Assembly: GCF_004103695.1 (NCBI RefSeq)
Contig: NZ_CP035280.1
Location: 2,294,001 to 2,358,000, forward strand
Length of the DNA: 64,000 nt
Reading direction: 5' to 3'
Source: Clostridium sp. JN-9
Lineage (GTDB): Bacteria; Bacillota; Clostridia; Clostridiales; Clostridiaceae
This document shows positions 16,544 through 27,127 of this stretch, piece by piece. Below the pieces are notes generated by a model. It saw only the letters and a program-made list of their open reading frames with translations, was not told the DNA's origin and ran no database searches. How positions within the stretch are numbered: the first letter of the stretch is position 1; the number at the start of each line of letters is the position of its first letter. The position numbers and the translations under genes were made by a program.

Positions 16544-17347
16544 TTTATATTCGTATGGACTTTTATTAGATTCAGATAAAATTACTGAATTTGAATATCC
16601 ATTGTTATTTAAAATTGTCTGCAGTCTTTTTCCAACGATTTTCATAGCGCACCATTCTAATTGGAAATGTCCTGCGTCAATAACTGAAACGCCTTGCTCA
16701 AGGCAGTCGCTTAAATGGTGGTGAGTGGTGTCTCCAGTTATAATGCAGTCTGCATGAAGATCAATGGCATTTTGAAAGAAATCCTCACCACTGCCATTAA
16801 TAACTGCTATTCTATTTACATTGTTATCTAAATTTCCGGAATACTTTATTATTTCAATATCAAGTGCCTTTTTAACTCTATCACATAAGCTTCCTAGCGT
16901 AACAGGATTTTGTAATTCAGCAATTCTGCCTATACCGCCTTTTGCCTTATCTGAAGATGAAGGCTTAATTATAGTGTAATTGTCAAAGCCTAAAATCTCC
17001 ATGGAAATGTCATTTAAGCCGCCATTAACACTGTCTAAGTTAGTGTGGCATGCAAATATATTTATGCAGTTACTTAATGCTTTCATTACTTTCTTACCAA
17101 CCAGGCTGCTGTTTGTAATAGATTTTGGCTTATTAAACAATAGGGGATGATGGTTTATTATAAGATTACATTTTTTATTAACAGCCTCATCAATTACATC
17201 TAATGTGCAGTCCAATGACACTAAAATAGAAGTAACTTCACTGCTGCTGTCTCCAACCATTAATCCCACATTATCATAACTTTCCTTTAAAGCTTCAGGA
17301 GCAATAGATTCAAATAAATTTTCAATATCCTTAACTTTTAAAGACAT
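16523..17347 (-). CDS. Nif3-like dinuclear metal-centre protein (YqfO type, short)
   Basis: 274 residues. Nif3 proteins form hexamers with a two-metal centre, here shown by INHHPLLF (His pair), HTNLDS and the C-terminal DAGHFQLEW. The function is unsettled, with GTP cyclohydrolase I-like activity proposed. The open frame overlaps the 3' end of trmK upstream, the usual pairing. The last residues, KGAVALK and stop, are encoded by the IS1182 terminal repeat and are not native. The core fold ends before this, so function may survive. Confidence 0.9.
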   Translation of the reverse strand: MSLKVKDIENLFESIAPEALKESYDNVGLMVGDSSSEVTSILVSLDCTLDVIDEAVNKKCNLIINHHPLLFNKPKSITNSSLVGKKVMKALSNCINIFACHTNLDSVNGGLNDISMEILGFDNYTIIKPSSSDKAKGGIGRIAELQNPVTLGSLCDRVKKALDIEIIKYSGNLDNNVNRIAVINGSGEDFFQNAIDLHADCIITGDTTHHHLSDCLEQGVSVIDAGHFQLEWCAMKIVGKRLQTILNNNGYSNSVILSESNKSPYEYKGAVALK

Positions 17348-18033
17348 ACCTTCATCTCCTTTAGCCTTCTTATTTTGTCAGAAACCTGACTTTTCCTTTT
17401 TACAGCCCAGTCTGACTCCTCTTTTATATGATTAAATATCTGCTTATATTTATTTATTTTATAATCAATATACTGTGCCATTAAAGGATGCTTTTTATCA
17501 ATTAAGGTTTTACTGATTTCATAATAAATAGGATCTATTTTTTCTTTTTTAAAAGTTTTATCCCACTTTATTTTTATTATCTCATAAAATATATTTTCGT
17601 CAATACATAATTCTTCATCTAATATGGTATATCCTTTTTTATATATAAATTCTCTAAGCACCTCAGGGTTTTGCACTGGCTGAAGTATTATAAAATCCGC
17701 AGCTGAAACTATATTTTCTCCTTCAGCTATTATGTCTCTGATTAAATTGCCTCCCATACCTGCAATTATAATGCCATCACATTCAAATGGTTTTATGGTT
17801 GAAAGTCCGCTTCCAAGTCTGCAGTCTATTATGTTATCCATTTTATTAATGCTTATATTAAGCCTGGCCTTATTAATTGGTCCCTTGTTTATATCTGATG
17901 CTATTGCTTTGTCACATACTTTATTTTTAACTAGATATATGGGTAGATAGCCATGATCAGTTCCTATATCAGCTATGCAGCAGCATTTTTCAGTCATTGA
18001 AGCAATTTTTTTTAGTCTGTTACTTATTTCCAT
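17338..18033 (-). CDS. trmK: tRNA (adenine22-N1)-methyltransferase
   Basis: 231 residues. It methylates A22 of tRNA using S-adenosylmethionine. The SAM-binding motif is IADIGTDHGYLPIYLV near residue 20, followed by AIASDINKGPINKA and GIIIAGMGGNLI, all characteristic of TrmK (YqfN). The C-terminal coiled region ends KSQVSDKIRRLKEM. It overlaps the nif3 start by about ten bases and so is translationally coupled to it. It lies 26 bases after the gene at 18060. Confidence 0.92.
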   Translation of the reverse strand: MEISNRLKKIASMTEKCCCIADIGTDHGYLPIYLVKNKVCDKAIASDINKGPINKARLNISINKMDNIIDCRLGSGLSTIKPFECDGIIIAGMGGNLIRDIIAEGENIVSAADFIILQPVQNPEVLREFIYKKGYTILDEELCIDENIFYEIIKIKWDKTFKKEKIDPIYYEISKTLIDKKHPLMAQYIDYKINKYKQIFNHIKEESDWAVKRKSQVSDKIRRLKEMKVCL

Positions 18034-18059
18034 GAAAATATTTCTCCTTAATTTTATCT

Positions 18060-18947
18060 TTATCTAAAAGCAGCCAATGTTTTAAATTGCATAAATAAAA
18101 ATATTGAGGAAATAAAAAGAACTATATAAATAAATTTATATGATGATTTTTTATCATACTTTGCATAAAAATATGAAGCATAATACATAAAGAACAGCAA
18201 AGCCATATTTAATACTCCATACATCATCTGCTTAAATGCAAATTGTTTTCCATTTCCATTTTTTAAGGGCATAAAATTAGCATCAAAATTCAGCGGCATT
18301 ATTGAGGGAAGTTTATTTGTTAAATATAATATGAATGGATTTATAGTTAGAACTACAATTACTATAGTAGCCAGAATAAATGGAATTATAAACTTTTTAT
18401 CCTTATGCAGATTGTAATTTTTATTTCTTGAATATTTCCAGTTAGTAAATGATATATTTAAGCTACTTAATTTTCTTTCAAATTCATCATAATTTTCTGG
18501 AGAAATTCCATAGCTTATATCATCAGTTTTCAAATAAAATATATTTTTATTTGAAGTTGCATACATAGATGATAAGCCTATTTTATCAACAATTGATTTA
18601 CACAATGCAAAGGTATTTTTTCCATATCCATATATTTTTACCCCTCTTATACTTCCGCTGCTTTTGTTGTATCCCTGTATGCTTTCAGTTGGAATTACTA
18701 TTTTCTTTAAACCCCACACTGCAGTAATTTTGATATTTTTATCATCAATTGTGTAATTTAGTGTCTGAGATAAAAAAATATAATATAATTGATATATGTT
18801 AATTATTACAAATGCAGCTTTCAGAAATGTATCCAATTCATATGAATTTGTAATTTTAATAATTACTATAAAAAGAGCATTATATAGCAAAGTAACCATA
18901 ATTAAATACAATAAACTATTTCCTTTTAATGCTTTATATCTTTCCAC
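18060..18947 (-). CDS. Membrane protein with bacterial PH-like domain
   Basis: 295 residues. Two N-terminal transmembrane helices (about 10-60), a PH-like beta domain (LNYTIDDKNIKITAVWGLKKIVIPTESIQGY, a longer stretch at about 65-170), then two or more C-terminal helices with IIPFILATIVIVVLTINPF and MALLFFMYYASYF. This resembles the bacterial PH domain (PF10882-like) plus DUF1648-like membrane pattern (MPLNFDANFMPL). Its function is unknown. It sits between rpoD and trmK, preceded by GGTGGTGATGATGTGG. Confidence 0.65.
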   Translation of the reverse strand: MERYKALKGNSLLYLIMVTLLYNALFIVIIKITNSYELDTFLKAAFVIINIYQLYYIFLSQTLNYTIDDKNIKITAVWGLKKIVIPTESIQGYNKSSGSIRGVKIYGYGKNTFALCKSIVDKIGLSSMYATSNKNIFYLKTDDISYGISPENYDEFERKLSSLNISFTNWKYSRNKNYNLHKDKKFIIPFILATIVIVVLTINPFILYLTNKLPSIMPLNFDANFMPLKNGNGKQFAFKQMMYGVLNMALLFFMYYASYFYAKYDKKSSYKFIYIVLFISSIFLFMQFKTLAAFR

Positions 18948-18995
18948 ATCATCACCACCCTTTTTATAATATTATAACATATGAAAATGTATTAA

Positions 18996-19016
18996 AGCAC
19001 CCATTTCTTGGGTGCT
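18996..19016 (-). terminator. Terminator after rpoD
   Basis: AGCACCCA pairs with TGGGTGCT with a 5-base loop, directly after the rpoD stop. The T tract is imperfect (TTAATACATTTT). Confidence 0.7.
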
Positions 19017-19021
19017 CATTT

Positions 19022-20086
19022 TTAATCCAGGTAATCCTTCAGCTTTTTGCTCCTAGATGGGTGTCTAAGCTTTCTCAGTGCTTTGGCCTCAATCTGTCTG
19101 ATTCTTTCTCTTGTAACGTTAAATTCCTTACCTACTTCTTCAAGGGTTCTTGCCCTTCCATCATCCAATCCAAATCTTAATCTTAAAACTTTTTCTTCTC
19201 TTGGTGTCAATGTATCCAGTACATTTATAAGCTGTTCTTTCAGCATTGTAAATGCAGCTGCCTCTGCTGGTGCAGGTGCTTCATCATCTGGTATGAAATC
19301 TCCAAGATGGCTATCTTCTTCTTCACCAATAGGTGTTTCTAATGATACTGGCTCCTGAGCAATTTTAGTTATCTCTCTAACCTTATCCACCGGCATATCC
19401 ATTTGCTTTGCTATTTCTTCAGGCAGAGGTTCTCTGCCAAGTTCCTGAAGAAGCTGCCTTGAAACTCTTATTAATTTGTTAATGGTTTCAACCATATGAA
19501 CAGGTATCCTGATAGTTCTTGCCTGGTCTGCTATAGCTCTTGTAATTGCCTGCCTTATCCACCATGTTGCATAAGTGCTGAACTTAAAGCCTTTTCTATA
19601 GTCAAATTTTTCAACTGCTTTAATTAATCCAAGATTTCCTTCCTGTATTAAATCCAGGAACAGCATTCCTCTTCCAACATATCTTTTTGCTATACTCACA
19701 ACTAATCTTAAGTTAGCCTCAGCAAGTTTTTTCTTTGCTGACTGATCTCCATTTTCTATCCTATGTGCTAAATCTATTTCCTCGTCAGGTGTAAGCAGAG
19801 GCACTTTACCAATTTCTTTCAGGTACATTCTTACGGGGTCATCTATTGAGATACCCTCAGGTACTGACAAATCCAGTTCTTCCTCATGTACTTCAATATC
19901 ATGCATATCTCCTACAATTTCAATTCCCATGGATTCAAGAACTTCATAAATTTTTTCTATTTGTTCAGGGCTTAAATCTATTTCATCAAGTTCATCCATT
20001 ATCTCTTTATATGTGAGGGAATTGTTTTTCTTTCCCTTTTCAATTAGTTTTTTAACTATCTGCATTTTTGCATTCTTATCCTTCAT
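19022..20086 (-). CDS. rpoD: Primary RNA polymerase sigma factor (SigA/RpoD)
   Basis: 354 residues from the ATG at 20086, chosen for its AAAGGAGGCATAGAC site. Region 1.2 ([17 protein letters not shown]), region 2 ([36 protein letters not shown]), region 3 ([20 protein letters not shown]) and region 4 ([35 protein letters not shown]) are all present. It directs housekeeping promoters. It follows dnaG by 19 bases in the conserved dgt-dnaG-rpoD order, although E. coli-type rpsU is elsewhere. Confidence 0.97.
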   Translation of the reverse strand: MKDKNAKMQIVKKLIEKGKKNNSLTYKEIMDELDEIDLSPEQIEKIYEVLESMGIEIVGDMHDIEVHEEELDLSVPEGISIDDPVRMYLKEIGKVPLLTPDEEIDLAHRIENGDQSAKKKLAEANLRLVVSIAKRYVGRGMLFLDLIQEGNLGLIKAVEKFDYRKGFKFSTYATWWIRQAITRAIADQARTIRIPVHMVETINKLIRVSRQLLQELGREPLPEEIAKQMDMPVDKVREITKIAQEPVSLETPIGEEEDSHLGDFIPDDEAPAPAEAAAFTMLKEQLINVLDTLTPREEKVLRLRFGLDDGRARTLEEVGKEFNVTRERIRQIEAKALRKLRHPSRSKKLKDYLD

Positions 20087-20105
20087 GTCTATGCCTCCTT
20101 TCATT

Positions 20106-21881
20106 TTATACGATCCCACCTAATTTCTTTTGTATTTCTTGAAGCTGTTCAGAAAATTTAATGCATTCTTCAAATCTTCCTTCATTTTCATATAACTTAA
20201 TTTTGTTCATAATTTCTTTTTTCGACTCCTCTAACTTGAATTTTCTGATTTCTCTTATAAAGTCATCTGAAAGTCTTTGCCAGTCACTTTCATCATATAT
20301 TAACTGAGTTTCACAAATTATAACCCATTCCTTTGAACTTTCAACATCATCACAATTTATTTCTATGAATTTAATTAATTCCTCATGTGATCTTTCAATA
20401 TTATTTTTCATTAATATATAAATTTTTTTGTGACTTTCAATAATCAATTCACTTTCATCAAAATTATTTACTATATATTCAAATGCTTCTGCATTATTTA
20501 ACATTATATTTAATAAACCTCTTTCAGCCTTTAAATATGGAGGCTCTAAATATAATTTTGAACCAAAATCATTTTCAATATTCAATTGTTCATCATTTTT
20601 AGGTTTTTTTTGCAATTTTTCATTCATAATGTCGTATAAAGCCTGAGTTTTAATGTTGGTTTCCTCTGACAGCTTCTTTATGTAAAAGTCTTTTTCTATG
20701 CTGTCTAATTCAGCAATGATTTCAACTGCATTTTCTGCATATTTTACGATCCCGTGTCCTTTCTCAATATTAATGCCCTGTTTAGCATTTTTTAATCTGT
20801 AATCTATTAAAGGAAGGGCTTCGTCTATTAATTTTAAAAATGCTTCTCTGCCATTGTTACGTATAAACTCATCTGGATCTTTTCCTTTTGGAACAGTTAA
20901 TACAAATATCTCAAAACCAACCTTTTTTAATATATTAAGCCCTCTGAGAGTTGCACTTTGCCCTGCTGTATCAGCATCGTAAGAAATAATAACTTTATCT
21001 GCAAATCTCTTTAGTAATTTAGCCTGATTTAAGGTTAGTGCCGTACCCAAAGATGCCACTGTATTAGTAATTCCAAACTGATGAAGAGAAATACAGTCCA
21101 TATAACCTTCCACCATGATAAAAGATCTGCTGTTATTGTTTTTTATTGCAAAATTTAAGCCATATAGATTAGTTCCTTTTATAAAAAGAGGAGTTTCTGG
21201 GGAATTTAAATATTTTGGCTTTGAGTCATCAAGTACTCTTCCACCAAAACCAATTACCTTCCCTCTATAATCAAATACTGGAAACATTACTCTGTTCCTA
21301 AATCTATCGTAATATCCTCCCCGCTGATTTTTAATAATCAAACCCGCATTTAGCAGATCAAGTTCAGAATATCCTTTTGTTTTCATATAATTTAATAGGG
21401 CATTCCATGAATCTAATGAATATCCAAGGCCAAAGCTCCTCATGGTTTTTAAGGTTATTCCTCTTTTGCTGAAGTAATCACTTGCCTTATTATTATTTTG
21501 TAGATTTTTCAGAAAATACCTGGCTGCCTCCACATTTATTGCATAAAGTTTTTCTTTAATGCCGGCTTTTTTGCTATTTTTGTTATTATCATTTTCTTCA
21601 AAATCAATGTTTGCTTTATCTGCTAGAGTTTTTACAGCCTCAGGAAAAGTAATGTTATTTATTTTCATAATAAAAGTTATTACATTTCCTGCTTCACCAC
21701 ATCCAAAGCATTTATATATCTGCTTATCCTGAGAAACACTAAAGGAAGGTGTTTTCTCGTGATGAAAAGGACATAGGCCCATATAATTCCTACCTGTCCT
21801 TTTTAATTTTACTTTTTCTGATATTATATCCACAATATCATTTTCTTCTTTTACTTTTTGAATAAATTCTTCTGACAGCAA
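20106..21881 (-). CDS. dnaG: DNA primase
   Basis: About 591 residues. I place the start at TTG 21881 ([16 protein letters not shown]), about nine bases after AGGGTGGT; the frame extends 16 codons further without a good site. The CHC2 zinc finger ([11 protein letters not shown]...CFGCG, about residues 38-62), the Toprim catalytic core (MVEGYMDCI and ISYDADTAG) and a C-terminal DnaB-interaction domain are visible. It synthesises RNA primers at the replication fork. It is transcribed with rpoD. Confidence 0.95.
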   Translation of the reverse strand: MLSEEFIQKVKEENDIVDIISEKVKLKRTGRNYMGLCPFHHEKTPSFSVSQDKQIYKCFGCGEAGNVITFIMKINNITFPEAVKTLADKANIDFEENDNNKNSKKAGIKEKLYAINVEAARYFLKNLQNNNKASDYFSKRGITLKTMRSFGLGYSLDSWNALLNYMKTKGYSELDLLNAGLIIKNQRGGYYDRFRNRVMFPVFDYRGKVIGFGGRVLDDSKPKYLNSPETPLFIKGTNLYGLNFAIKNNNSRSFIMVEGYMDCISLHQFGITNTVASLGTALTLNQAKLLKRFADKVIISYDADTAGQSATLRGLNILKKVGFEIFVLTVPKGKDPDEFIRNNGREAFLKLIDEALPLIDYRLKNAKQGINIEKGHGIVKYAENAVEIIAELDSIEKDFYIKKLSEETNIKTQALYDIMNEKLQKKPKNDEQLNIENDFGSKLYLEPPYLKAERGLLNIMLNNAEAFEYIVNNFDESELIIESHKKIYILMKNNIERSHEELIKFIEINCDDVESSKEWVIICETQLIYDESDWQRLSDDFIREIRKFKLEESKKEIMNKIKLYENEGRFEECIKFSEQLQEIQKKLGGIV

Positions 21882-22127
21882 TAAAATACTACCACCCTGT
21901 ATAAAAATTTTTATTATGATAAAAAACATTATTTAGTTTGTGACAAGTTATATAATATTCGACAAAAATATTTAAAATTCCTCTAAATTATTTATTTTTT
22001 TGTATTGTTTATACTTATAATATTATATTCTTTATTAATGTCAAATTTCCTGCAAAATATAAATATTTATTTATATAACCATGCAAAAGTTATTTTACCC
22101 AATTTATAACATTATTTATACTCATAT

Positions 22128-23156
22128 TTAATAAATTACAAGCTTTGGAACATATATATCATTAAAAATCATTAAACAATAGTCATCACTCATGCCTGAA
22201 ATGTAATCCGCAACCCCTTGATAGAGGCCTTCAGTTTCTGCTATTTTTATATAAGTCTCTGGCATACTTTTAGGATTTTTATAAAAATATTCAAACACTT
22301 TTTTTAGTACAAATTTGGCTTTATCCCTTTCAGCTTTTAAGAAATCTCCCCTATATATATTTTCAAACATAAATAATCTTAATTTTGAAAGTGCTGTTTC
22401 CTTTTCTTCAGTCATGGAAACTTTAATCACATTTTTGTTAATATTGGAAATAGTATTATATATGCATGACTTAACAAGAGTGTCAATTCTATCTCCATGA
22501 TTATCTCCCAGTACTTTTATGATGTCTTTTGGAAGGTCATTTTGAGTAAGGATTCCGGCTCTTATGGAATCATCGATATCATGATTCACATATGCAATCT
22601 TATCACTATATCTTACCACCTGGCCTTCAAGTGTATAAGCCGATTTTGTGCTATTTGTAAAGCCGCTGTGATGTAATATTCCATCTAATACTTCATCACA
22701 TAGATTTAATCCATTTCCCTGTTTCTCTATTCTCTTTAATACTCTCACACTATTTTCATTATGCCTGAATCCATTTGGCAGAAGTTCATTTAATACCTCT
22801 TCACCGCTGTGGGCAAATGCTACATGTCCAATATCATGCCCAAGGGCTATAGCTTCAATTAAATCCTCGTTAAGACCTATACCCTTTCCTATGGTTTTTG
22901 CTATTTGGGCCACCTCTAAAGTATGAGTTAATCTTGTTCTATAATGGTCTCCCCAGGTTTTAATAAATACCTGAGTTTTATGCTTTAGTCTTCTAAATGA
23001 CTTGCTATGTATAATTCTATCCCTGTCAACCATATAGCATGTTCTAACTTCGTCTTTCTTTTCAGCTCTTTCTCTTCCTCTGGACTTACTGGAAAGTGAT
23101 GCCTGATCAATAAGAATCATCTCTTCTGACTTTTCAATTTTTTCCCTTATATTCAT
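22128..23156 (-). CDS. dgt: dGTP triphosphohydrolase-like protein
   Basis: 342 residues from the ATG at 23156, with AAAAGGATG upstream; an ATG three codons earlier overlaps that site. It is an HD-domain enzyme: [31 protein letters not shown] and the downstream [13 protein letters not shown] carry the metal ligands. The N-terminal RGREKAEK-like region and [13 protein letters not shown] match dGTPase-like proteins of Firmicutes, which lower dNTP pools. It precedes dnaG by about 200 bases, which contain no recognisable gene. Confidence 0.93.
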   Translation of the reverse strand: MNIREKIEKSEEMILIDQASLSSKSRGRERAEKKDEVRTCYMVDRDRIIHSKSFRRLKHKTQVFIKTWGDHYRTRLTHTLEVAQIAKTIGKGIGLNEDLIEAIALGHDIGHVAFAHSGEEVLNELLPNGFRHNENSVRVLKRIEKQGNGLNLCDEVLDGILHHSGFTNSTKSAYTLEGQVVRYSDKIAYVNHDIDDSIRAGILTQNDLPKDIIKVLGDNHGDRIDTLVKSCIYNTISNINKNVIKVSMTEEKETALSKLRLFMFENIYRGDFLKAERDKAKFVLKKVFEYFYKNPKSMPETYIKIAETEGLYQGVADYISGMSDDYCLMIFNDIYVPKLVIY

Positions 23157-23303
23157 AGAAATCATCCTTTTCCTATTAGGTTTCTCTCATACATTAAATA
23201 ATTCTATATTGTTTTTTAAACTCCTTTTTTTTAAATAAAAATGTATAATATAAGAATATTTTTAATAATATTATAAAGAAGTAGCTTTATAAGGAGTGTT
23301 TTT

Positions 23304-24371
23304 ATGCCATATGCAGCTAAGTCCTTTCCTGTTGAATTGTTGTCCGAAGAAAATGTAAAAAAAAATGTTCTCCCATATTACGGCCTTGAAAATGGGACCA
23401 TAGAACAGGTAAAAATAAAGGATACAGACAAACAGAGGGCTGTATATAAAATTGTTTATTTTAATAAAAGTTATTGTTTAAAAAAAATATATTACCCCTT
23501 AGAAGAATTATTATTTGTATATTCTTCCATCGAATGGTATTATCGTAATGAAATACGGGTTCCAAGAATACTGCCAACTATTGACAGGAGCAGATTCGTA
23601 AATTATAACAATATGCTTTTTATATTAACCCCCTGGATTGAAGGTGAGAAGTGTAACTATGATAACATTGAGCATGTATTTAATGCCATTACTAATTTAG
23701 CCGTAATGCACAAGTGCTCACATAATTTCAAACCTATAAAAGGAAGTACAATTAGAGAAAACTATGATAACCCTCACATATCTGATTTTAAACATTTAAA
23801 ACAGATTTTAGACTGTTCAAATCTGGCATTTAGATATAAAGACAAGTTTTCAAAGCTCTATCTGCAGAACTTTGATTGTAATCTGCTGCTTGCTAAAACA
23901 TCCACAGCAATTTCAAGCAGTATAAATGTTGACAATTTAACAAAAGCACTATGTCACCTGGATTACGTTAATAAAAACATTATTTTCGATAATGATAAAA
24001 ACATCTGGGTTATAGATTTTGATAAATGCAGAATGGATTTTTGTGCTCATGATATTTCCTATTTTTTAAGAAGGCTTTTGAAAAGGGATTCAACTTTATG
24101 GGATTTCGAGATTACAATAAATTGCTTTAATTTATATGAAGAAATTAACCCATTAACACTGGATGATTACAAATATATTTTATCTTATCTTGCTTTTCCA
24201 CAAAAATACTGGAAAATTTCAAGAGATTACTATAATAATATAAAAAAGTGCAATCAAAACTCTTTTGTCATGCTTTTAAAAAAAGCCGTTGAACGGGATA
24301 ATGAACAGCTGGAATTTATATTGAAGCTTGGCAGATATGTTGAAAAAAAATTTGGAATAAAAATATATTAA
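23304..24371 (+). CDS. CotS-family spore coat-associated kinase-like protein
   Basis: 355 residues. It has an aminoglycoside-phosphotransferase-like kinase fold: a lysine in YCLKKIYYPLEE, the catalytic loop LCHLDYVNKNIIFDNDKN (His-x-Asp...Asn) and the metal-binding IDFDKCRMDF. Clostridial CotS-type proteins are made in the mother cell and associate with the spore coat; what they phosphorylate, if anything, is unknown. It stands alone on the plus strand, starting after AAGGAGTG and closed by a strong terminator shared with ppdK. Confidence 0.85.
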   Translation: MPYAAKSFPVELLSEENVKKNVLPYYGLENGTIEQVKIKDTDKQRAVYKIVYFNKSYCLKKIYYPLEELLFVYSSIEWYYRNEIRVPRILPTIDRSRFVNYNNMLFILTPWIEGEKCNYDNIEHVFNAITNLAVMHKCSHNFKPIKGSTIRENYDNPHISDFKHLKQILDCSNLAFRYKDKFSKLYLQNFDCNLLLAKTSTAISSSINVDNLTKALCHLDYVNKNIIFDNDKNIWVIDFDKCRMDFCAHDISYFLRRLLKRDSTLWDFEITINCFNLYEEINPLTLDDYKYILSYLAFPQKYWKISRDYYNNIKKCNQNSFVMLLKKAVERDNEQLEFILKLGRYVEKKFGIKIY

Positions 24372-24372
24372 A

Positions 24373-24403
24373 AAACTGCTTACAGAATTTCTGTAAGCAG
24401 TTT
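24373..24403. terminator. Bidirectional terminator between cotS-type gene and ppdK
   Basis: AAACTGCTTACAG (24373-24385) pairs perfectly with CTGTAAGCAGTTT (24391-24403), a 13-bp stem with T-rich sequence on both sides. Confidence 0.92.
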
Positions 24404-24422
24404 AACTTTTTACATATAAAAA

Positions 24423-27056
24423 TTACTTTCTAGGATTTTTCACCTGAGCCTGTGCAGCTGCAAGTCTTGCAAGTGGCACTCTAAATGGTGAGCATGAAAC
24501 ATAGTTTAATCCAACATTATGACAGAATTCAACTGATGAAGGATCACCGCCATGTTCTCCGCAGATTCCTAATTTAATGTCTGGTCTGGTTGATTTTCCT
24601 AATTTGGAAGCCATTTTAATAAGCTTTCCAACTCCATTTTGATCTAACTTTTGGAATGGATCAAATTCATATATTTTCTTATCATAATAATCATTTAAGA
24701 ATTTACCTGCATCATCCCTTGAGAATCCAAATGTCATCTGAGTTAAATCATTTGTACCAAATGAGAAGAATTCAGCTTCTTTTGCAATTTCATCTGCAGT
24801 TATTGCAGCTCTTGGTATCTCAATCATTGTACCTATATGATATTTAAGATCAACACCTTCTCTTGCAATAATCTCATCAGCTACTTTTACAACAACATCC
24901 TTTACATATTTAAGTTCCTTTACTTCTCCTACAAGAGGAATCATGATTTCTGGAACTATATTGTAGCCTTTTCTCTTCTTTACATCAATTGCAGCCTCTA
25001 TAATAGCAGTTGTCTGCATTTCAGCTATTTCAGGATATGAAACAGTTAAACGGCATCCTCTGTGTCCCATCATAGGATTAAATTCATGTAATGATTCAAC
25101 TGTAAATTTAAGATGTTCAAATGTTATTCCCATTTCTTTTGCCAAATCTCTTATATCTTCATCCTCAGTAGGTAAGAATTCATGTAGTGGTGGATCTAAG
25201 AACCTTATTGTAACTGGTCTTTCCTTCATTTCTTCATATATTCCTATAAAGTCCTCTTTCTGCATTGGAAGAAGTTTATCCAGTGATTTTCTTCTTTGTG
25301 CTTCATTATCGGAAACTATCATTTCTCTAACTGCAGGAATTCTGTCCTCATCAAAGAACATATGCTCAGTTCTGCATAATCCAATACCTTCTGCACCGAA
25401 TTTTACTGCTTGTGCAGCATCTCTTGGAGTATCAGCATTAGTTCTCACCTTTAATACTCTGATAGCATCTGCCCAGCCCATAAATGTTCCAAAGTAACCG
25501 CTTATTTCAGGCTCAACAGTTTTTATAGCCTTACCATACACATTACCTGTGCTGCCATTTAGGGAGATATAATCTCCTTCATGATAAACTGTACCATTAA
25601 CTTCAAATATCTTCTGATCTTCATTTACTTTAATATCACCACAGCCAGCCACACAGCATGTTCCCATTCCTCTTGCAACAACTGCAGCATGAGATGTCAT
25701 TCCACCTCTAACTGTCAATATACCCTCAGAAGCAATCATTCCTTCAATATCTTCTGGTGATGTTTCCAGTCTTACTAAGATTACCTGTTCTCCCATTTCA
25801 TGATGAGCTTTTGCATCTTCAGCTGTAAAATAAACTTTACCGCAGGCAGCTCCTGGTGAAGCAGGAAGTCCTTTTGCAATAACTTTAGCGTTATTTAACT
25901 CATCGTTATCGAAGTTTGGGTGCAGAAGACTGTCTAACTGCTTTGGTTCAACCTTTAATATTGCCTCATCTTTTGTAAGTACTCCTTCACTAACTAAATC
26001 AACTGCTATCTTTAATGCAGCCTGAGCAGTTCTTTTACCATTTCTTGTTTGTAAGAAGTACAATTTACCCTGCTCAATTGTAAACTCCATATCCTGCATA
26101 TCCTTATAGTGTGCTTCTAATTTATTTGCAATTTCCATAAACTGCTTATAGCATTGTGGTAAATCCTGTTCCAGCTTGCTTATTGGCTGAGGTGTTCTTA
26201 TTCCTGCTACAACATCTTCGCCTTGAGCATTTATTAAATATTCACCAAATATTAATTTTTCTCCTGTTGCTGGGTTTCTGGTAAATGCAACACCAGTTCC
26301 TGAAGTTTCTCCCATGTTACCAAATACCATGCTTTGAACGTTTACAGCAGTTCCCCAGTTACCTGGAATATCATTCAATCTTCTGTAAACAATAGCTCTT
26401 GGATTGTCCCATGATCTAAATACTGCAGTTATAGCTTCTATTAACTGCTCCTTAGGATCTTGTGGAAATTCCCTTCCCATTTCTTTTGCATAAAGTACCT
26501 TAAACTGTTTAACAACATTTTTTAAATCTGATGCATCTAATTCTGTATCAAATTTAACTCCTTTTTCTTCTTTAACTTTGTCTAATATATTTTCGAATTT
26601 TCTTTTTTCTATTCCCATTACAACATCAGAAAACATTTGGACAAATCTTCTATATGAGTCATAAGCAAATCTTTCATTTTGTGTAAGCTTTGCTACTGTT
26701 TCAACAGTGGAATCGTTTAATCCCAAATTTAGAATAGTATCCATCATTCCTGGCATTGATACTCTGGCACCAGATCTAACTGATACTAATAATGGATTTT
26801 CTACGCTTCCAAATTTCTTTCCTGTGTTGTTTTCAATGATTTCCATGTCTGCGTAAATTTCATTTATAATGTCCTGATTTACCTTTTTTCCATCTTCATA
26901 ATACTTTGTACAAGCTTCTGTTGTTACAGTAAATCCCTGTGGCACTGGGATGCCCAAGTTTGTCATTTCTGCTAAATTTGCACCTTTACCACCAAGTAAA
27001 TTTCTCATACCTGCATTACCTTCACTAAAAAGGTAAACATATTTTTTCTTTTCCAT
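24423..27056 (-). CDS. ppdK: Pyruvate, phosphate dikinase
   Basis: 877 residues from the ATG at 27056 (AAGGGG eleven bases upstream). It interconverts pyruvate + ATP + Pi with phosphoenolpyruvate + AMP + PPi. The ATP-grasp domain is at the N-terminus (GNAGMRNLLGGKGANLAEM), the phosphohistidine swivel domain has GGMTSHAAVVARGMGTCCV (about 450), and the C-terminal PEP/pyruvate barrel ends with GICGEHGGDP and the NYVSCSPFRVPLARLAAAQ signature. In anaerobes it works with pyrophosphate-linked glycolysis or gluconeogenesis. The CcpN-like gene lies 70 bases upstream in the same direction. Confidence 0.97.
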   Translation of the reverse strand: MEKKKYVYLFSEGNAGMRNLLGGKGANLAEMTNLGIPVPQGFTVTTEACTKYYEDGKKVNQDIINEIYADMEIIENNTGKKFGSVENPLLVSVRSGARVSMPGMMDTILNLGLNDSTVETVAKLTQNERFAYDSYRRFVQMFSDVVMGIEKRKFENILDKVKEEKGVKFDTELDASDLKNVVKQFKVLYAKEMGREFPQDPKEQLIEAITAVFRSWDNPRAIVYRRLNDIPGNWGTAVNVQSMVFGNMGETSGTGVAFTRNPATGEKLIFGEYLINAQGEDVVAGIRTPQPISKLEQDLPQCYKQFMEIANKLEAHYKDMQDMEFTIEQGKLYFLQTRNGKRTAQAALKIAVDLVSEGVLTKDEAILKVEPKQLDSLLHPNFDNDELNNAKVIAKGLPASPGAACGKVYFTAEDAKAHHEMGEQVILVRLETSPEDIEGMIASEGILTVRGGMTSHAAVVARGMGTCCVAGCGDIKVNEDQKIFEVNGTVYHEGDYISLNGSTGNVYGKAIKTVEPEISGYFGTFMGWADAIRVLKVRTNADTPRDAAQAVKFGAEGIGLCRTEHMFFDEDRIPAVREMIVSDNEAQRRKSLDKLLPMQKEDFIGIYEEMKERPVTIRFLDPPLHEFLPTEDEDIRDLAKEMGITFEHLKFTVESLHEFNPMMGHRGCRLTVSYPEIAEMQTTAIIEAAIDVKKRKGYNIVPEIMIPLVGEVKELKYVKDVVVKVADEIIAREGVDLKYHIGTMIEIPRAAITADEIAKEAEFFSFGTNDLTQMTFGFSRDDAGKFLNDYYDKKIYEFDPFQKLDQNGVGKLIKMASKLGKSTRPDIKLGICGEHGGDPSSVEFCHNVGLNYVSCSPFRVPLARLAAAQAQVKNPRK

Positions 27057-27127
27057 AATAAACACAACCCCTTCGTGTAATTTTTATGAAGCTATATGTA
27101 AACGGAAAAAACTCCGTTATACCCTGA

